Below, piece after piece: positions 1-12,160 of a stretch of DNA of 64,000 nt. Where the stretch lies: NCBI GenBank assembly GCA_040954595.2, contig CM082589.2, forward strand, positions 12,090,001 through 12,154,000, written 5' to 3'. Made by a program: the position numbers and the translations under genes. The stretch's first letter is position 1; the number at the start of each line of letters is the position of its first letter. A model generated the notes under the pieces. It ran no database searches. It saw nothing but the letters and a program-made list of their open reading frames with translations, and was not told the origin of the DNA. The DNA comes from Balanoglossus misakiensis. Taxonomy: Eukaryota > Hemichordata.

Positions 1-24
1 CCTAAAAAGCCAGTAATACCAATA

Positions 25-51
25 GGGCACAAGCCTGCTTGGCTTGTGCCC
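25..51 (+). repeat. 3' terminal hairpin of a Helentron-like element
   Basis: An inverted repeat with arms GGGCACAAGCC and GGCTTGTGCCC around a 5-base loop, preceded by the phrase ccagtaataccaata that also precedes the hairpins at 3151, 4635 and 26693. It is the 3' end of an element that starts before the window. Both arms differ from the common GGGCCC form at paired positions (C to A in one arm, G to T in the other), so the stem is kept. Confidence 0.8.
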
Positions 52-55
52 TAAA

Positions 56-1665
56 TATAGCTGCAAGCAGCAATAGCGGGCCCAAGCCAACATAGCACAT
101 AGCAACATAGCAATAAGCATATCTGCTCTGGATGCCAAGATACGGTAAAGTAGGTCAAAAGTCAACTGAGGTCATGTTATATTTGGGCAAGAAATTTTGA
201 CCCTATACTGGTCCATGTTCAACAAAAACCAAACCTATTGCCCTATTGGTTAGCTTGCAATTAGGTATGCACGTAATTAATGAGATATGCAGGTGTCACA
301 GGTGACCCCCAATTTTGGCTTTTCAATTTTAGTCCTAACCCTCCAAACGCCAAGTTTGTACCTGCTCTTAATGCCAAGATATGGTAAAGTAGGTCAAAGG
401 TCACCTGAGGTCATGCAAAATTTGGGCAAGAATTTTTGACCCTATACTGGCCCATGTTCAACAAAAACCAAACCTATAGCCCTATTAGTTAGCCTGGAAT
501 TAGGTACGTGCATAATTAATGAGATATGCAGGTGTCACAGGTGACCCCCAATTTTGGCTTTTCAATTTTAGTCCTAACCCTCCAAACGCCAAGTTTGTAC
601 CTGCTCTTAATGCCAAGATATGGTAAAGTAGGTCAAAGGTCACCTGAGGTCATGCAAAATTTGGGCGAGAAATTTTGACCCTATACTGGTCCATGTTCAT
701 CAAAAACCAAACCTATAGCCCTATTGGTTAGCCTGGAATTAGGTATGCACATAATTAATGAGATATGCAGGTGTCACAGGTGACCCCCATTTTGGCTTTT
801 CCATTTTAGTCCCAACCCTCCAAATGCCAAGTTTGTACCTGCTCTGGATGCCGAGATAAAGGAAAGTAGGTCAAAGGTCACCTGAGGTCACCCAAAATTT
901 GGGCAAGAAATTTTGACCCTATACTGGTCCATGTCCCACAAGAACGAAACCTCTAGCCCTCTTAGTTAGCCCAGAATTAGGTATGCACATAATTAATGAG
1001 TTAAGCAGGTGTTACAGGTGAGCCTAAAATGTTGCCTTTTATTTTGGTGCCATTGTGCTCACTGACCAATAGACAGTCACTGCACAGACCAGAATTCCAC
1101 AATAAGACATGGACATAGCTTAACCATAGAGGTATAAGTAAAGGTATAAATTTAATAAAAAAATTAATATAAAAAAATCGGTCGATTTTTCATATTATTT
1201 TTTTTTGCTTAAAATTATTGACACATGCTAGGCTAGCTGCACACCAAAGTTGGAGATGATCGGCCTAACAGATTTTGAGATATGTATGAATATTTATCCA
1301 AAATAATATGTGGTCATAGCTTTACTGTGTAAAGTATAGGCCCATGGCTTGGGCGAAAAATATGAAAAATAATACTTAAAAATCTTCTTCTCAAAATTGA
1401 CATGGCCTATGGCCTTGACATTTGGCATGTAGAACCCTGGCGATATGGTCCACAAAGTATGTTAACAGAATTTTGATATGGCAATTCATATGCAAATTAG
1501 GCTAATTTGAAAATTTTGCCCATATATGGTCATCAGGTCACATGACTAATTACACATTCACAAGGGTACTGCACCAGCTCTCATAGGCCTGCACCATTGT
1601 GCCAAATGTGAGATTTGTAGGGTCAGCCGTTTTCAAGATCTAGCTGGACAAAAAAACGACACAAG

Positions 1666-1697
<32 letters not shown>

Positions 1698-1703
1698 GAA
1701 GAA
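56..1703 (+). mobile_element. Non-autonomous Helentron-like element (HINE), unit A, family 1
   Basis: Begins with TATAGCTGCAAGCAGC followed by GCGGGCCCAAGCC, the 5' terminus shared by every unit of the array. The body holds about four copies of a ~240 bp repeat containing gtaggtcaaaggtca and ggtgtcacaggtgaccc. A unique 3' part (about 1040-1650) has the phrase tcggtcgatttttcatatt, and a GAA tract ends the unit (about 1664-1700). The terminal hairpin is missing: the GAA tract abuts the next 5' end directly. There is no coding capacity. Assignment rests on terminus structure and the presence of a Helentron ORF downstream, not on a database match. Confidence 0.75.
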
Positions 1704-3092
1704 TATAGCTGCAAGCAGCAATAGCGGGCCCAAGCCAACATAGCACATAGCAACATAGCAATAAGCATATCTGCACTTGATACCAAGATATGGTAAAGTA
1801 GGTCAAAGGTCAACTGAGGTCATGTTATATTTAGGCAAGACATTTTTACCCTATACTGGTCCACGTTCAACAAAAACCAAACCTATAGCACTATTGGTTA
1901 GCCTGGAATTAGGTATGCACATAATTAATGAGGGAGGCAGGTGTCACAGGTGACCCCCAATTTTGGCTGTTCAATTTTAGTCCAACCCTCCAAACCCCAA
2001 GTCTGTACCTGCTCTGGATGTCAAGATCTGGTAAAGTAGGTCAAAGGTCACCTGAGGTCATGCAAAATTTGGGCAAGAAATTTTGACCCTATACTGGTCC
2101 ATGTTAAGCAAAAACTAAACCTATAGCCCTATTGGTTAGCCTGGAATTAGGTATGCACATAATTAATAAGGTAGGCAGGTGTCACAGGTGACCCCCAATT
2201 TTGGCTTTTCAATTTTAGTCCCAACCCTCCAAACACCAAGTCTGTACTTGCTCCGGATGCCAAGATCTGGTAAAGTAGGTCAAAGGTCACCTGAGGTCAT
2301 GCAAAATTTTGGCAAGAAATGTTGACCCTATACTGGTCCATATCCAACAAGAACGAAACCTCTAGCCCTCTTAGTTAGCCCAGAATTAGGTATGCACATA
2401 ATTAATGAGTTAAGCAGGTGTTACAGGTGAGCCCAAAATTTTGCCTGTTATTTTGGTCCCATTGTGCTCACTGCCCAATACACAGTCACTGTACAGGACC
2501 GTTGCACAGACCAGAATTCCACACCAAGACGTGTAGTGTTCATAGCTTAACTATAGAGGTATAAGTAAAAAGGTATAAATTTAATTTAAAAAATTAATAT
2601 AAAAAAATCGGTCGATTTTTCATATTATTTTTTTTCGCTTAAAATGATTGACAAATGCTAGGCTAGCTGCACACCAAAGTTTGAGATGATCAGCCTAACA
2701 GATTTTGAGATATGTATGCATATTTATCCAAAATAATATGTGGTCATAGCTTTACTATGTAAAGTATAGGCCGATGGCTTGGGCGAAAAATATGAAAAAT
2801 AATACTTAAAAATCTTCTCCTCAAAATTGACATGGCCTATGGCCTTGACATTTGGCATGTAGAACCCTGGCCATATGGTCCATAAAGTATCTGAACAGAA
2901 TTTTGATATCTCAATTCATATGCAAATTAGGGCGATTTGAAAATTTTGCCCATATATGGTCATCAGGTCACGTGACTAATTAAACATTCACGAGGGTACT
3001 GCACCAGCTCTCATTGGCCTGCACCATTGTGCTAAGTTTGAAATTGGTAGGTTCAGCCGTTCTCCAGATCTAGCTGGACAAAAAAACGACAC

Positions 3093-3124
<32 letters not shown>

Positions 3125-3180
3125 GAAGAAAAATCCCAGTAATACCAATAGGGCCCAAGCCTGCTGGGCTTGGGCCCTAA
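1704..3180 (+). mobile_element. HINE unit B, family 1, complete
   Basis: Full unit from TATAGCTGCAAGC to the 3' hairpin at 3151-3177 (arms GGGCCCAAGCC and GGCTTGGGCCC) followed by TAA. It has three body repeats, the shared 3' part and a GAA tract near 3094-3128. The 5' terminal GGGCCCAAGCC is complementary to the 3' arm of the hairpin, an arrangement known for Helentron/Helitron2 termini. It is almost identical to the unit that follows, so the pair is a recent tandem copy. Confidence 0.8.
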
Positions 3181-3181
3181 A

Positions 3182-4576
3182 TATAGCTGCAAGCAGCAAT
3201 AGCGGGCCCAAGCCAACATAGCACATAGCAACATAGCAATAAGCATATCTGCACTTGATACCAAGATATGGTAAAGTAGGTCAAAGGTCAACTGAGGTCA
3301 TGTTATATTTAGGCAAGACATTTTTACCCTATACTGGTCCACGTTCAACAAAAACCAAACCTATAGCACTATTGGTTAGCCTGGAATTAGGTATGCACAT
3401 AATTAATGAGGGAGGCAGGTGTCACAGGTGACCCCCAATTTTGGCTGTTCAATTTTAGTCCAACCCTCCAAACCCCAAGTCTGTACCTGCTCTGGATGTC
3501 AAGATCTGGTAAAGTAGGTCAAAGGTCACCTGAGGTCATGCAAAATTTGGGCAAGAAATTTTGACCCTATACTGGTCCATGTTAAGCAAAAACTAAACCT
3601 ATAGCCCTATTGGTTAGCCTGGAATTAGGTATGCACATAATTAATAAGGTAGGCAGGTGTCACAGGTGACCCCCAATTTTGGCTTTTCAATTTTAGTCCC
3701 AACCCTCCAAACACCAAGTCTGTACTTGCTCCGGATGCCAAGATCTGGTAAAGTAGGTCAAAGGTCACCTGAGGTCATGCAAAATTTTGGCAAGAAATGT
3801 TGACCCTATACTGGTCCATATCCAACAAGAACGAAACCTCTAGCCCTCTTAGTTAGCCCAGAATTAGGTATGCACATAATTAATGAGTTAAGCAGGTGTT
3901 ACAGGTGAGCCCAAAATTTTGCCTGTTATTTTGGTCCCATTGTGCTCACTGCCCAATACACAGTCACTGTACAGGACCGTTGCACAGACCAGAATTCCAC
4001 ACCAAGACGTGTAGTGTTCATAGCTTAACTATAGAGGTATAAGTAAAAAGGTATAAATTTAATTTAAAAAATTAATATAAAAAAATCGGTCGATTTTTCA
4101 TATTATTTTTTTTCGCTTAAAATGATTGACAAATGCTAGGCTAGCTGCACACCAAAGTTTGAGATGATCAGCCTAACAGATTTTGAGATATGTATGCATA
4201 TTTATCCAAAATAATATGTGGTCATAGCTTTACTATGTAAAGTATAGGCCGATGGCTTGGGCGAAAAATATGAAAAATAATACTTAAAAATCTTCTCCTC
4301 AAAATTGACATGGCCTATGGCCTTGACATTTGGCATGTAGAACCCTGGCCATATGGTCCATAAAGTATCTGAACAGAATTTTGATATCTCAATTCATATG
4401 CAAATTAGGGCGATTTGAAAATTTTGCCCATATATGGTCATCAGGTCACGTGACTAATTAAACATTCACGAGGGTACTGCACCAGCTCTCATTGGCCTGC
4501 ACCATTGTGCTAAGTTTGAAATTGGTAGGTTCAGCCGTTCTCCAGATCTAGCTGGACAAAAAAACGACACAAGAAG

Positions 4577-4608
<32 letters not shown>

Positions 4609-4664
4609 GAAGAAAAATCCCAGTAATACCAATAGGGCCCAAGCCTGCTGGGCTTGGGCCCTAA
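3182..4664 (+). mobile_element. HINE unit C, family 1, complete (near-identical to unit B)
   Basis: Starts one base after the 3' end of unit B and ends with the hairpin at 4635-4661. By eye it differs from unit B mainly in the length of the GAA tract. Abutting 3' end to 5' end with no intervening host DNA is the expected form of a rolling-circle concatemer or of insertion at an existing Helentron end. Confidence 0.8.
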
Positions 4665-6092
4665 TTAAAGCTGCAAGCAGCATTGTCGGGCCCAAGCGCT
4701 GATCTCGAATTATATATGCACAGTATGAATGAGGAGAAACAGAATTTTCTATCTGGTGTATTATCTCATGACATAACAAGGACGTGTGTATTTTTGCTGC
4801 TGAAATAGGGTGAAGTAGGTCAAAGGTCACCTGAGGTCACCCAACATTTGGGCATTTTTTTTTACCCATACTGGTCCATGTCCAACAAAAACCAAAACTC
4901 TAGCTCTATTGGTTCGCCTGTAATTAGGTATGTGCATATTTAATGAGGTCAGCAGGTGTCACAGGTGACCCAAAAATGTGGCTTTACATTTTGGTCCCAT
5001 CCTACCAAATGCCATGGCTGTATCTGCTCTGGATGCTGAGATATGCGAAAGTAGGTCAAAGGTCACCAGAGGTCACCCAACATTTGGGCAAAAAATTTTG
5101 ATCCCATACTGGTCCATGTCCAACAAAAACCAAACCTCTAGCTCTATTGGTTCGCCTGTAATTAGCTATGCACATAATTAATGAGGTCAGCAGAAGTCAA
5201 AGGGGTCATGAAAAGTAGCAAAATATTTTGATCACACACTAATCCACATGCATCAAAAACCAAAAGTCTAGCCCTATAGGTTAGCCTGGAATTAGATATG
5301 CAGAAATAATAACGCGTGATAAGTAGGTCAAAGGTCATGTGAAAAATCGCCAAAAATTTGTAACATATTTTAGTCATATGATGATTGATATCCATGAAAA
5401 GAATTTGTATGCTGTCAATTTTTAGACTAGGAAAAGGAATTTCAATTTTTCACTGCTTTTTACAAAATCCAATATGGCCGCCATAATCTTCGACCAATCA
5501 CAATGTTCTTTGCAAACTTGATAGACATCAGTATTGTGACCATACTCCCTGAATCTTGCGACTCAGTTATCGCCCATTCTGGAGAAGAAGATTTTTGCAG
5601 TTTTACTATGGTTTTTCGAAAATCCAATATGGCCGCCATAATCTTCGACCAATCACAATGCTTCTTATCAAACTTGATAGACATCAGTTAGGTGACCACA
5701 TACCCCAAACCGCGTCACTCGGTTATCACCGGTTCTGGAGAAGAAGATTTTTGAAATTTAAGCCAGATTTCAGAAAAAAATTGTAGCAAAAAAACTGCAA
5801 CATTTACAGCAAAATATCCAATTACAAAAATGATGGGTAGAAGGTAGACTACCTGCACACCAAATTTGAAGTGGATCTGACTTGTAGTTTCTGAGATCTG
5901 AGATTTGCATTTTTTCAGAAAATCCAATATGGCCGCCATGTCACGTGACTAATTAAAAATTCAAGAGTTCAATGCACGACTACCCATTGACCTTGACCAC
6001 TGTAGCAAGTTTGAGAAGTGTACCTGCAGCGGTGTCTGAGATCTAGAGCGACAAAGAAATGACACAAGAATAAAGAAAGAAAGAAAGACAGA
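4665..6092 (+). mobile_element. HINE unit D, family 2
   Basis: The 5' terminus is TTAAAGCTGCAAGCAGC, then ATTGTCGGGCCCAAGCGC, which defines the second family. The body repeats keep the aggtcaaaggtca phrase. The 3' half is specific to this family, with several copies of ccaatatggccgccat and cttcgaccaatcaca. The unit ends in an AAAGA-rich tract without a hairpin and runs into the next 5' terminus. Confidence 0.7.
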
Positions 6093-7539
6093 TTAAAGCT
6101 GCAAGCAGCATTGTCCGGGCCCAAGCTCTATTATCTGATCAGATTATTAGATATGCACATAATTAATGAGTAGAAACATAATGCTGTGTTTTATCCCATG
6201 AAATATCAAGGTTATATCTATGTTTGGTGTTGATATAGTGTTAAGTAGGTCAAAGGTCACCCAGAGGTCACCCACAATTTGGGCAGAAAATTTTGATCCA
6301 TAGTGGTCCATGTCCAACAAAAACCAGACCTCTAGCCCTTTTGGTTAGCCCGGAATTAGGTATGCACATAAATAATGAGTTAAGCAGGTGTCACTGGTGA
6401 CCCAAAACTTTGGCTTTTCATTATGGCCCCATACCTCCAAACGCCAAGGTTGTATCTGCTGTGGATGTCGAGATATGTAAAAGTAGGTCAAAGGTCACCC
6501 GAGGTCACCCAACATTTGGGCAAAATATTTTGACCCCATACTGGTCCATGTATAACAAAAACAAAACCTCTAGGTCTATTGGTTCATCATTAATTAGGTA
6601 TGCGCATATTTAATGAGGTCACCAGAGGTCAAAGGGGTCATGAAAAGTAGCAACATTTTTTGATCACATACAAATCCACATACATCAAAAACCAAACTTA
6701 TAGCCCTATTGGTAAGCCTGGAATTAGATATGCAGAAAAATGATGCGTCAAAAGTAGGTCAAAGGTCATTGCCAAAATTACCAAAATATTTATAGCTTAT
6801 TCTTGTCATATGATGATTCATATCCATAAAAAGAATTTCTGTGCTATCAATTTTTAGGCTAGAAAAGGAATTTTTACTTTTTAATCGTTTTTCACAAAAT
6901 CCAATATGGCCGCCATAATCTTCGACCAATCACATTCCCCTTTGCAAACTTGATAGACACCTGTTTAATGACCACACACACCAAATCTTGTGACTCGGTT
7001 ATCACCCGTTCTTGAGAAGAAGATTTTTGAAGTTTTACTATGGTTTTTCGAAAATCCAATATGGCCGCCATAATCTTCGACCAATCACAATGATCTTCGC
7101 AAACTTGATAGACATCAGTTAGGTGACCACATACCCCAAACCGCGTGACTCAGTTATCACCGGTTCTGGAGAAGAAGATTTTTGAAATTTAAGCCAGATT
7201 TCAGAAAAAAAATTGTAGCAAAAAAACTGCAACATTTACAGCAAAATATCCAATTACAAAAATGATGGGTAAAAGGTAGACTACCTGCACACCAAATTTG
7301 AAGTCGATCTGACTTGTAGTTTCTGAGATCTGAGATTTGCATTTTTTCAGAAAATCCAATATGGCCGCCAGGTCACGTGACTAATTAAAAATTCACAGGT
7401 TCAATGCACGACTACTCATTGACCTTGACCACTGTAGCAAGTTTCAGAAGTGTACCTGCAGCGGTGTCTGAGATCTAGAGCGACAAAGAATTGACACAAG
7501 AATAAAGAAAGAAAGAAAGAAGAAAGAAGGAAAGACAGA
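6093..7539 (+). mobile_element. HINE unit E, family 2
   Basis: Same architecture as unit D: TTAAAGCTGCAAGC start, AGGTCA-rich body repeats, the ccaatatggccgcc repeats, and a 3' part ending gagcgacaaagaattgacac plus an AAAGA tract. No terminal hairpin. Confidence 0.7.
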
Positions 7540-9464
7540 TTAAAGCTGCAAGCAGCATTGTCCGGGCCCAAGCTCTATTATCTGATCTGATTATTAGATA
7601 TGCACATAATTAATGAGTAGAAACATAATGCTGTGTTTTATCCCATGAAATATCAAGGTTATATCTATGTTTGGTGTTGATATAGTGTTAAGTAGGTCAA
7701 AGGTCACCCAGAGGTCACCCATAATTTGGGCAGAAAATTTTGACCCATAGTGGTCCATGTCCAACAAAAACCAGACCTCTAGCCCTTTTGGTTAGCCCGG
7801 AATTAGGTATGCACATAAATAATGAGTTAAGCAGGTGTCACTGGTGACCCAAAACTTTGGCTTTTAATTATGGCCCCATATCTCCAAATGCCACGGATGT
7901 ACCTGCTTTGGATGCCGAGATATGCAAAAGTAGGTCAAAGGTCATCTGAGGTCACCCAAAATTTGGGCAGAAAATTTTGACCCATAGTGGTCCATATCCA
8001 ACAAAATCCAGACCTCTAGCCCTTTTGGTTAGCCCGGAATTATGTATGCACATAAATAATGAGTTAAGCAGGTGTCACAGGTGACCCAAAACTTTGGCTT
8101 TTCATTATGGCCCCATACCTCCAAACGCCAAGGCTGTACCTGCTTTGGATGCCGAGATATGCAAAAGTAGGTCAAAGGTCATCTGAGGTCACCCAAAATT
8201 TGGGCAAGAAAATTTTGACCCATAGTGGTCCATGTCCAACAAAAACCAGACCTCTAGCTCTATTGGTTCGCCTGTAATTAGCTATGCACATAATAAATGA
8301 GGTCAGCAGAGGTCACAGGTGACCCAAAACTTTGGCTTTTCAATATGGCCCCATATCTCCAAATGCCAAGGCTGTACCTGCTTTGGATGCCGAGATATGC
8401 AAAAGTAGGTCAAAGGTCACCCGAGGTCACCCAACATTTGGGCAAAATATTTTGACCCCATACTGGTCCATGTATAACAAAAACAAAACCTCTAGGTCTA
8501 TTGGTTCATCTGTAATTAGGTATGCGCATATTTAATGAGGTCCCCAGAGGTCAAAGGGGTCATGAAAAGTAGCAAAAATTTTTGATCACATACAAAACCA
8601 CATACATCAAAAACCAAACTTATAGCCCTATTGGTTAGCCTGGAATTAGATATGCAGAAAAATGATGCGTCAAAAGTAGGTCAAAGGTCATTGCCAAAAT
8701 TACCAAAATATTTATAGCTTATTCTTGTCATATGATGATTCATATCCATAAAAAGAATTTCTGTGCTATCAATTTTTAGGCTAGAAACAGAATTTTTACT
8801 TTTTAATCGTTGTTCACAAAATCCAATATGGCCGCCAAAATCTTCGACCAATCACAATGATCTTCGCAAACTTGATAGACATCTGTTTAATGACCACACA
8901 CACCAAATCTTGTGACTCGGTTATCGCCGGTTCTTGAGAAGAAGATTTTTGAAATTTTACTAGGGTTTTTCGAAAATCCAATATGGCCGCCATAATCTTC
9001 GACCAATCACAATGATCTTCGCAAACTTGATAGACCTCAGTTTGGTGACCACATACCCCAAACCGCGTGACTCGGTTATCGCCGGTTCTGGAGAAGAAGA
9101 TTTTTGAAATTTTGACCAGATTTCAGAAAAACAACTGTAGCAAAAAAACTGCAACATTGACAGCAAAATATCCAATTACAAAAATGATGGGTAGAAGGTA
9201 GACTACCTGCACACCAAGTTTGAAGTCGATCTGACTTGTAGTTTCTGAGATCTGAGATTTGCATTTTTTCAGAAAATCTAATATGGCCGCCAGGTCACGT
9301 GACTAATTAAAAATTCAAGGGTTCAATGCACATCTACTCATTGACCTTGACCACTGTAGCAAGTTTGAGAAGTGTACCTGCAGTGGTGTCTGAGATCTAG
9401 AGCGACAAAGAATTGACACAAGAATAAAGAAAGAAGAAGAAAGAAGAAAGAAGGAAAGACAGAA
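7540..9464 (+). mobile_element. HINE unit F, family 2, with an expanded body
   Basis: Same termini as unit E but with one or two additional ~240 bp body repeats (aggtcaaaggtca at about 7693, 7930, 8169, 8407 and 8675), which accounts for its greater length. It ends in an AAAGA tract without a hairpin. Confidence 0.7.
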
Positions 9465-11205
9465 TTAAAGCTGCAAGCAGCCTTGTCCGGGCCCAAGCTC
9501 TATTATCTGATCTGATATTAGATATGCACATAATTAATGAGTAGAAACATAATGCTGTTCTATCCCATGAAATATCAAGGTTATATCTATGTTTGGTGCT
9601 GATAAAGTGTTAAGTAGGTCAAAGGTCACCCAGAGGTCACCCAACATTTGGGCAGAAAATTTTAACCCATAGTGGTCCATGTCCAACAAAAACCAGACCT
9701 CTAGCCCTTTTGGTTAGCCTGGAATTAGGTATGCACATAAATAATGTGTAAAGCAGGTGTCACAGGTGACCCAAAACTTTGGCTTTAGCTTTTCATTATG
9801 GCCCCATACCTCCAAATGCCAAGGCTGTACCTGCTTTGGATGCCGAGATATGCAAAAGTAGGTCAAAGGTCATCTGAGGTCATCCAAAATTTGGGCAGAA
9901 AATTTTGACCCATAGTGGTCCATGTCCAACAAAAACCAGACCTCTAGCCCTTTTGGTTAGCCTATAATTAGGTATGCACATAATTAATGAGTTAAGCAGG
10001 TGTCACAGGTGACCCAAAACTTTGGCTTTTCATTATGGCCCCATACCTCCAAACGCCAAGGCTGTATCTGCTGTGGATGTCGAGATATGCAAAAGTAGGT
10101 CAAAGGTCACCTGAGGTCACCCAACATTTGGGCAAAATATTTTGACCCCATACTGGTCCATGTATAACAAAAACAAAACCTCTAGGTCTATTGGTTCATC
10201 TGTAATTAGGTATGTACATATTTAATGAGGTCAGCAGAGGTCAAAGGGGTCATGAAAAGTAGCAAAATTTTTGGATCACATACAAATCGACATACATCAA
10301 AAACCAAACTTATAGCCCTATTGGTTAGCCTGGAATTAGATATGCAGAAAAATCATGCGTCAAAAGTAGGTCAAAGGTCATTGCCAAAATTACCAAAATA
10401 TTTATAGCTTATTCTTGTCATATGATGATTCATATCCATAAAAAGAATTTCTGTGCTATCAATTTTTAGGCTAGAAAGGGAATTTTTACTTTTAATCGTT
10501 TTTCACAAAATCCAATATGGCCGCCATAATCTTCGACCAATCACATTCCTCTTCGCAAACTTGATAGACATCTGTTTAGTGACCACACACACCAAATCTT
10601 GTGACTCGGTTATCGCCGGTTCTTGAGAAGTAGATTTTTGAAATTTTACTAGGGTTTTTAGAAAATCCAATATGGCCGCCATAATCTTCAACCAATCACA
10701 ATGATCTTCGCAAACTTGATAGACATCAGTTAGGTGACCACATACCCCAAACCGCATGACTCGGTTATCACCGGATCTGGAGAAGAAGATTTTTGAAATT
10801 TAAGCCAGATTTCAGAAAAAAAATTGTAGCAAAAAAACTGCAACATTGTCAGCATAATTTCCAATTACAAAAATGATTGGCAGAAGGTAGTCTACCAGCA
10901 TGCCAAATTTGAAGTTGATCTGACTTGTAGTTTCTGAGATCTGAGATTTGCATTTTTTTAGAAAATCCAAGATGGCCGCCAGGTCACGTGACTAATTAAA
11001 AATTCACAGGTTCAATGCACGACTACTCATTGACCTTGACCACTGTAGCAAGTTTCAGAAGTGTACCTGCAGCGGTGTCTGAGATCTAGAGCGACAAAGA
11101 ATTGACACAAGAATAAAGAAAGAAGAAGAAAGAAGAAAGAAGGAAAGACAGAAAAACCCCAACGAAACCAATAGGGCCCAAGCGCTGGTATGCGCTTGGG
11201 CCCTA
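9465..11205 (+). mobile_element. HINE unit G, family 2, with 3' hairpin
   Basis: Starts TTAAAGCTGCAAGCAGCC, has the family 2 body, and ends after the AAAGA tract in the phrase aaccccaacgaaaccaata plus the hairpin at 11174-11203 (arms GGGCCCAAGCGC and GCGCTTGGGCCC). This is the only family 2 unit here with a complete 3' end. The hairpin arm matches the family 2 5' terminal GGGCCCAAGCGC. Confidence 0.75.
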
Positions 11206-11364
11206 AAAACCCCAACGAAACCAATAGGGCCCAAGCGCTGGTATGCGCTTGGGCCCTAAAAAACCCCAACGAAACCAATAGGGCCCAAGCGCTGGTATGC
11301 GCTTGGGCCCTAAAAAACCCCAACGAAACCAATAGGGCCCAAGCGCTGGTATGCGCTTGGGCCC
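11174..11364 (+). repeat. Four tandem copies of the family 2 3' terminal hairpin
   Basis: Hairpins at 11174-11203, 11227-11256, 11281-11310 and 11335-11364, each preceded by aaccccaacgaaaccaata and separated by TAAAAA. The period is 53-54 bp and the copies are essentially identical. The last copy is followed, after TAAA, by the 5' terminus of the large element at 11369. Reading frames through this block are artefacts of the repeat. Confidence 0.9.
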
Positions 11365-11669
11365 TAAATATAGCTGCCAAGCAGCAATGGCGGGCCCAAG
11401 CCAAAATAGCGCATAGCAACAAACCTTAGTTGAACAGCAAAGCAATATTTTGGTCGATTTTGTGTAATGCGTTGATATACCTTCTCCTAGTGATACATAC
11501 AGCTACAATGGCTATTGAAACTTTGTGCAGGAAGGGGCTGTTTGACCTGTGTGCACTTGAATCCAAAGCTGTCCTACATACTAGCTTTGAGGTTGACGGA
11601 TCCGAAAACGAATGTGATTACGGAAATACGTCTACAGTAGGGGTCAGCTGATTACTGGTGAGTGTAATT

Positions 11670-12160
11670 CGCTAACATGTCGAAGTTTTGAAAGTGGTAG
11701 TAATCGCTTTATCGGTGATTTTAAGGAGTGGAAACGTGGGCGGTGACAATTGTGTAGTTGTAGTTTATCTAGCGGTAGTGTGATTTTGATGATATGAGAG
11801 ACGATGTCAGTTTAATTTGAGTTATATTTTGACACGTACAGAGGCAAGTCCAATACAATATGGCGGCGACCGTGTGTTTTGCAGAGTTCCTTACGCAATA
11901 ATTTATGCTGACATGTCTGAGTTGTAAAAGTGGTGTAAATGTTAATCACTTCATCGGTGATTTGGATGAGTGGAAAGCTGGATGGTGACGGTTTTGTAGT
12001 TGTAGTAGTTGATCCGGCGGTAGTGAGATTTTGATTATATGAGAGGCGATGTCAGTTTCATTAGGGTTTTAATAGTTTTATTTTCACACATATAAACAAG
12101 GTCAGTCGAATTCAATATGGCGGCGACCATGTTTTTCGCAGATAGCCTACGCAATAATTA
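11670..12160 (+). repeat. Two diverged tandem copies of a ~240 bp leader segment
   Basis: Copy 1 (about 11670-11902) and copy 2 (about 11906-12160) share the order acatgtc - tcggtgattt - gtagttgtag - gagaggcgatgtcagttt - caatatggcggcgacc - acgcaataat. Each carries AATATGGCGGCGACC, close to the YY1 consensus (AANATGGCGGC), so it may contribute promoter activity. That role is inferred. Confidence 0.6.

Noticed and set aside
3070-4830. Minus-strand ORFs ending in long Ser or Phe runs through GAA tracts (also near 26607)
   Set aside because: They are translations of the GAA microsatellite and hairpin ends of HINEs, with no codon constraint or domain.
5460-5700. CArG (SRF) box in the repeated ccaatatgg of family 2 HINEs
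   Set aside because: The core has five A/T bases between CC and GG, not the six an SRF site needs.
1-11364. CRISPR-like regular repeats
   Set aside because: Repeat units are 50 bp hairpins or ~240 bp bodies, with no unique spacers, and this is an animal genome.
11027-11445. Repeated peptide ORFs (LGPKRIPALGPYW and similar) on both strands
   Set aside because: Direct result of the four tandem hairpins; the palindromic repeat is open on both strands.
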